From contig JAJFMR010000205.1 of assembly GCA_020696915.1 (NCBI GenBank), positions 1 to 5,894 of the forward strand: a DNA stretch of 5,894 nt, given 5' to 3'. Below the pieces are notes generated by a model. It did not search any database. It saw only the letters and a program-made list of their open reading frames with translations, and was not told the origin of the DNA. Made by a program: the position numbers and the translations under genes. This document shows, piece after piece, positions 5,742 to 5,894 of this stretch (position 1 is the stretch's first letter; each line of letters begins with the position of its first letter). Source of the DNA: Rhizobiaceae bacterium (GTDB taxonomy: Bacteria > Pseudomonadota > Alphaproteobacteria > Rhizobiales > Rhizobiaceae).

Positions 5742-5894
5742 TGGAGTATCGTGCCGTCAGCGACGTTTCGGAACTGCCGACCTACGCATTCGGGTCGCGG
5801 GTCACGATGTGGTGGGGCACGCTGGCCTTCTGCGTTCTGGAAGGGACCGGCTTCGCCCTGGGCATCGCCGCCTACCTCTATCTGGCGTATCTCA
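5741..5894 (+). CDS. Cytochrome c oxidase subunit III (3' partial, cut by window end)
   Basis: The first 51 residues are visible and the frame is still open at the window end. After a soluble start of about 20 residues comes one membrane helix (about 21-51) in which VLEGTGFALGIAAYLYL aligns without gaps to the subunit III pattern SEVLFFGALFAAYLY. This puts Glu34 at the position of the family's conserved membrane glutamate. That helix is normally the third of the seven-helix subunit III, so this protein seems to lack the first two helices, as the five-helix forms do. Subunit III stabilises the catalytic subunit during turnover. The start is an ATG overlapping the subunit I stop by one base (TGATG), with a strong ribosome binding site AAGGA nine bases upstream. 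The family call rests on one helix and on the operon position; coxO/ctaE-type names would fit but cannot be fixed from this fragment. Confidence 0.85.
   Translation, partial: MEYRAVSDVSELPTYAFGSRVTMWWGTLAFCVLEGTGFALGIAAYLYLAYL

Noticed and set aside
1..5894. Promoters, terminators, RNA genes, CRISPR arrays or mobile elements
   Set aside because: No non-coding gap exists between genes, and I saw no convincing hairpin-plus-T-run, repeat array, tRNA-like fold or transposase sequence.

Overview
The window is a stretch of GC-rich bacterial DNA in which every base is coding on the + strand. Six genes overlap head to tail: a PQQ-dependent alcohol dehydrogenase (5' end missing), a periplasmic binding protein of the MoxJ/XoxJ type, a lipoprotein cytochrome c, and cytochrome c oxidase subunits II, I and III (subunit III cut off by the window end). 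High GC, Shine-Dalgarno-led overlapping starts and the style of the protein sequences suggest a proteobacterium, most likely an alphaproteobacterium (Rhizobiales-like). This is an impression from sequence style, not a phylogenetic result.

Layout: 2-1444 XoxF-like quinoprotein dehydrogenase; 1425-2249 XoxJ-like protein; 2246-2797 mono-heme c-type cytochrome lipoprotein; 2794-3810 caa3-type oxidase subunit II, with a CuA domain and a fused cytochrome c domain; 3807-5741 subunit I; 5741-5894 start of subunit III. Successive genes overlap by 20, 4, 4, 4 and 1 nt, so the block reads as one translationally coupled operon. I see no promoter, terminator, RNA gene, mobile element or CRISPR array, and no gap between genes. 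The promoter must lie upstream of the window.

How the genes work together (inference): the dehydrogenase oxidises methanol or another primary alcohol in the periplasm with PQQ and, judging from its Asp-Trp-Asp motif, a lanthanide ion. Electrons would pass to a membrane-tethered cytochrome c, then to the cytochrome domain and CuA centre of subunit II, and then to heme a and the heme a3/CuB site of subunit I, where O2 is reduced. The operon therefore looks like a complete alcohol-to-oxygen respiratory chain with its own terminal oxidase.

The most striking point is in subunit I. All heme and CuB ligands and the cross-linked tyrosine are present, but the entry residues of both classical proton channels are replaced: D-channel Asp by Asn129, a D-channel Asn by Val118, and K-channel Lys by Gln356. 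Subunit I also has a two-helix C-terminal extension, and the visible subunit III starts at the helix that is normally its third.
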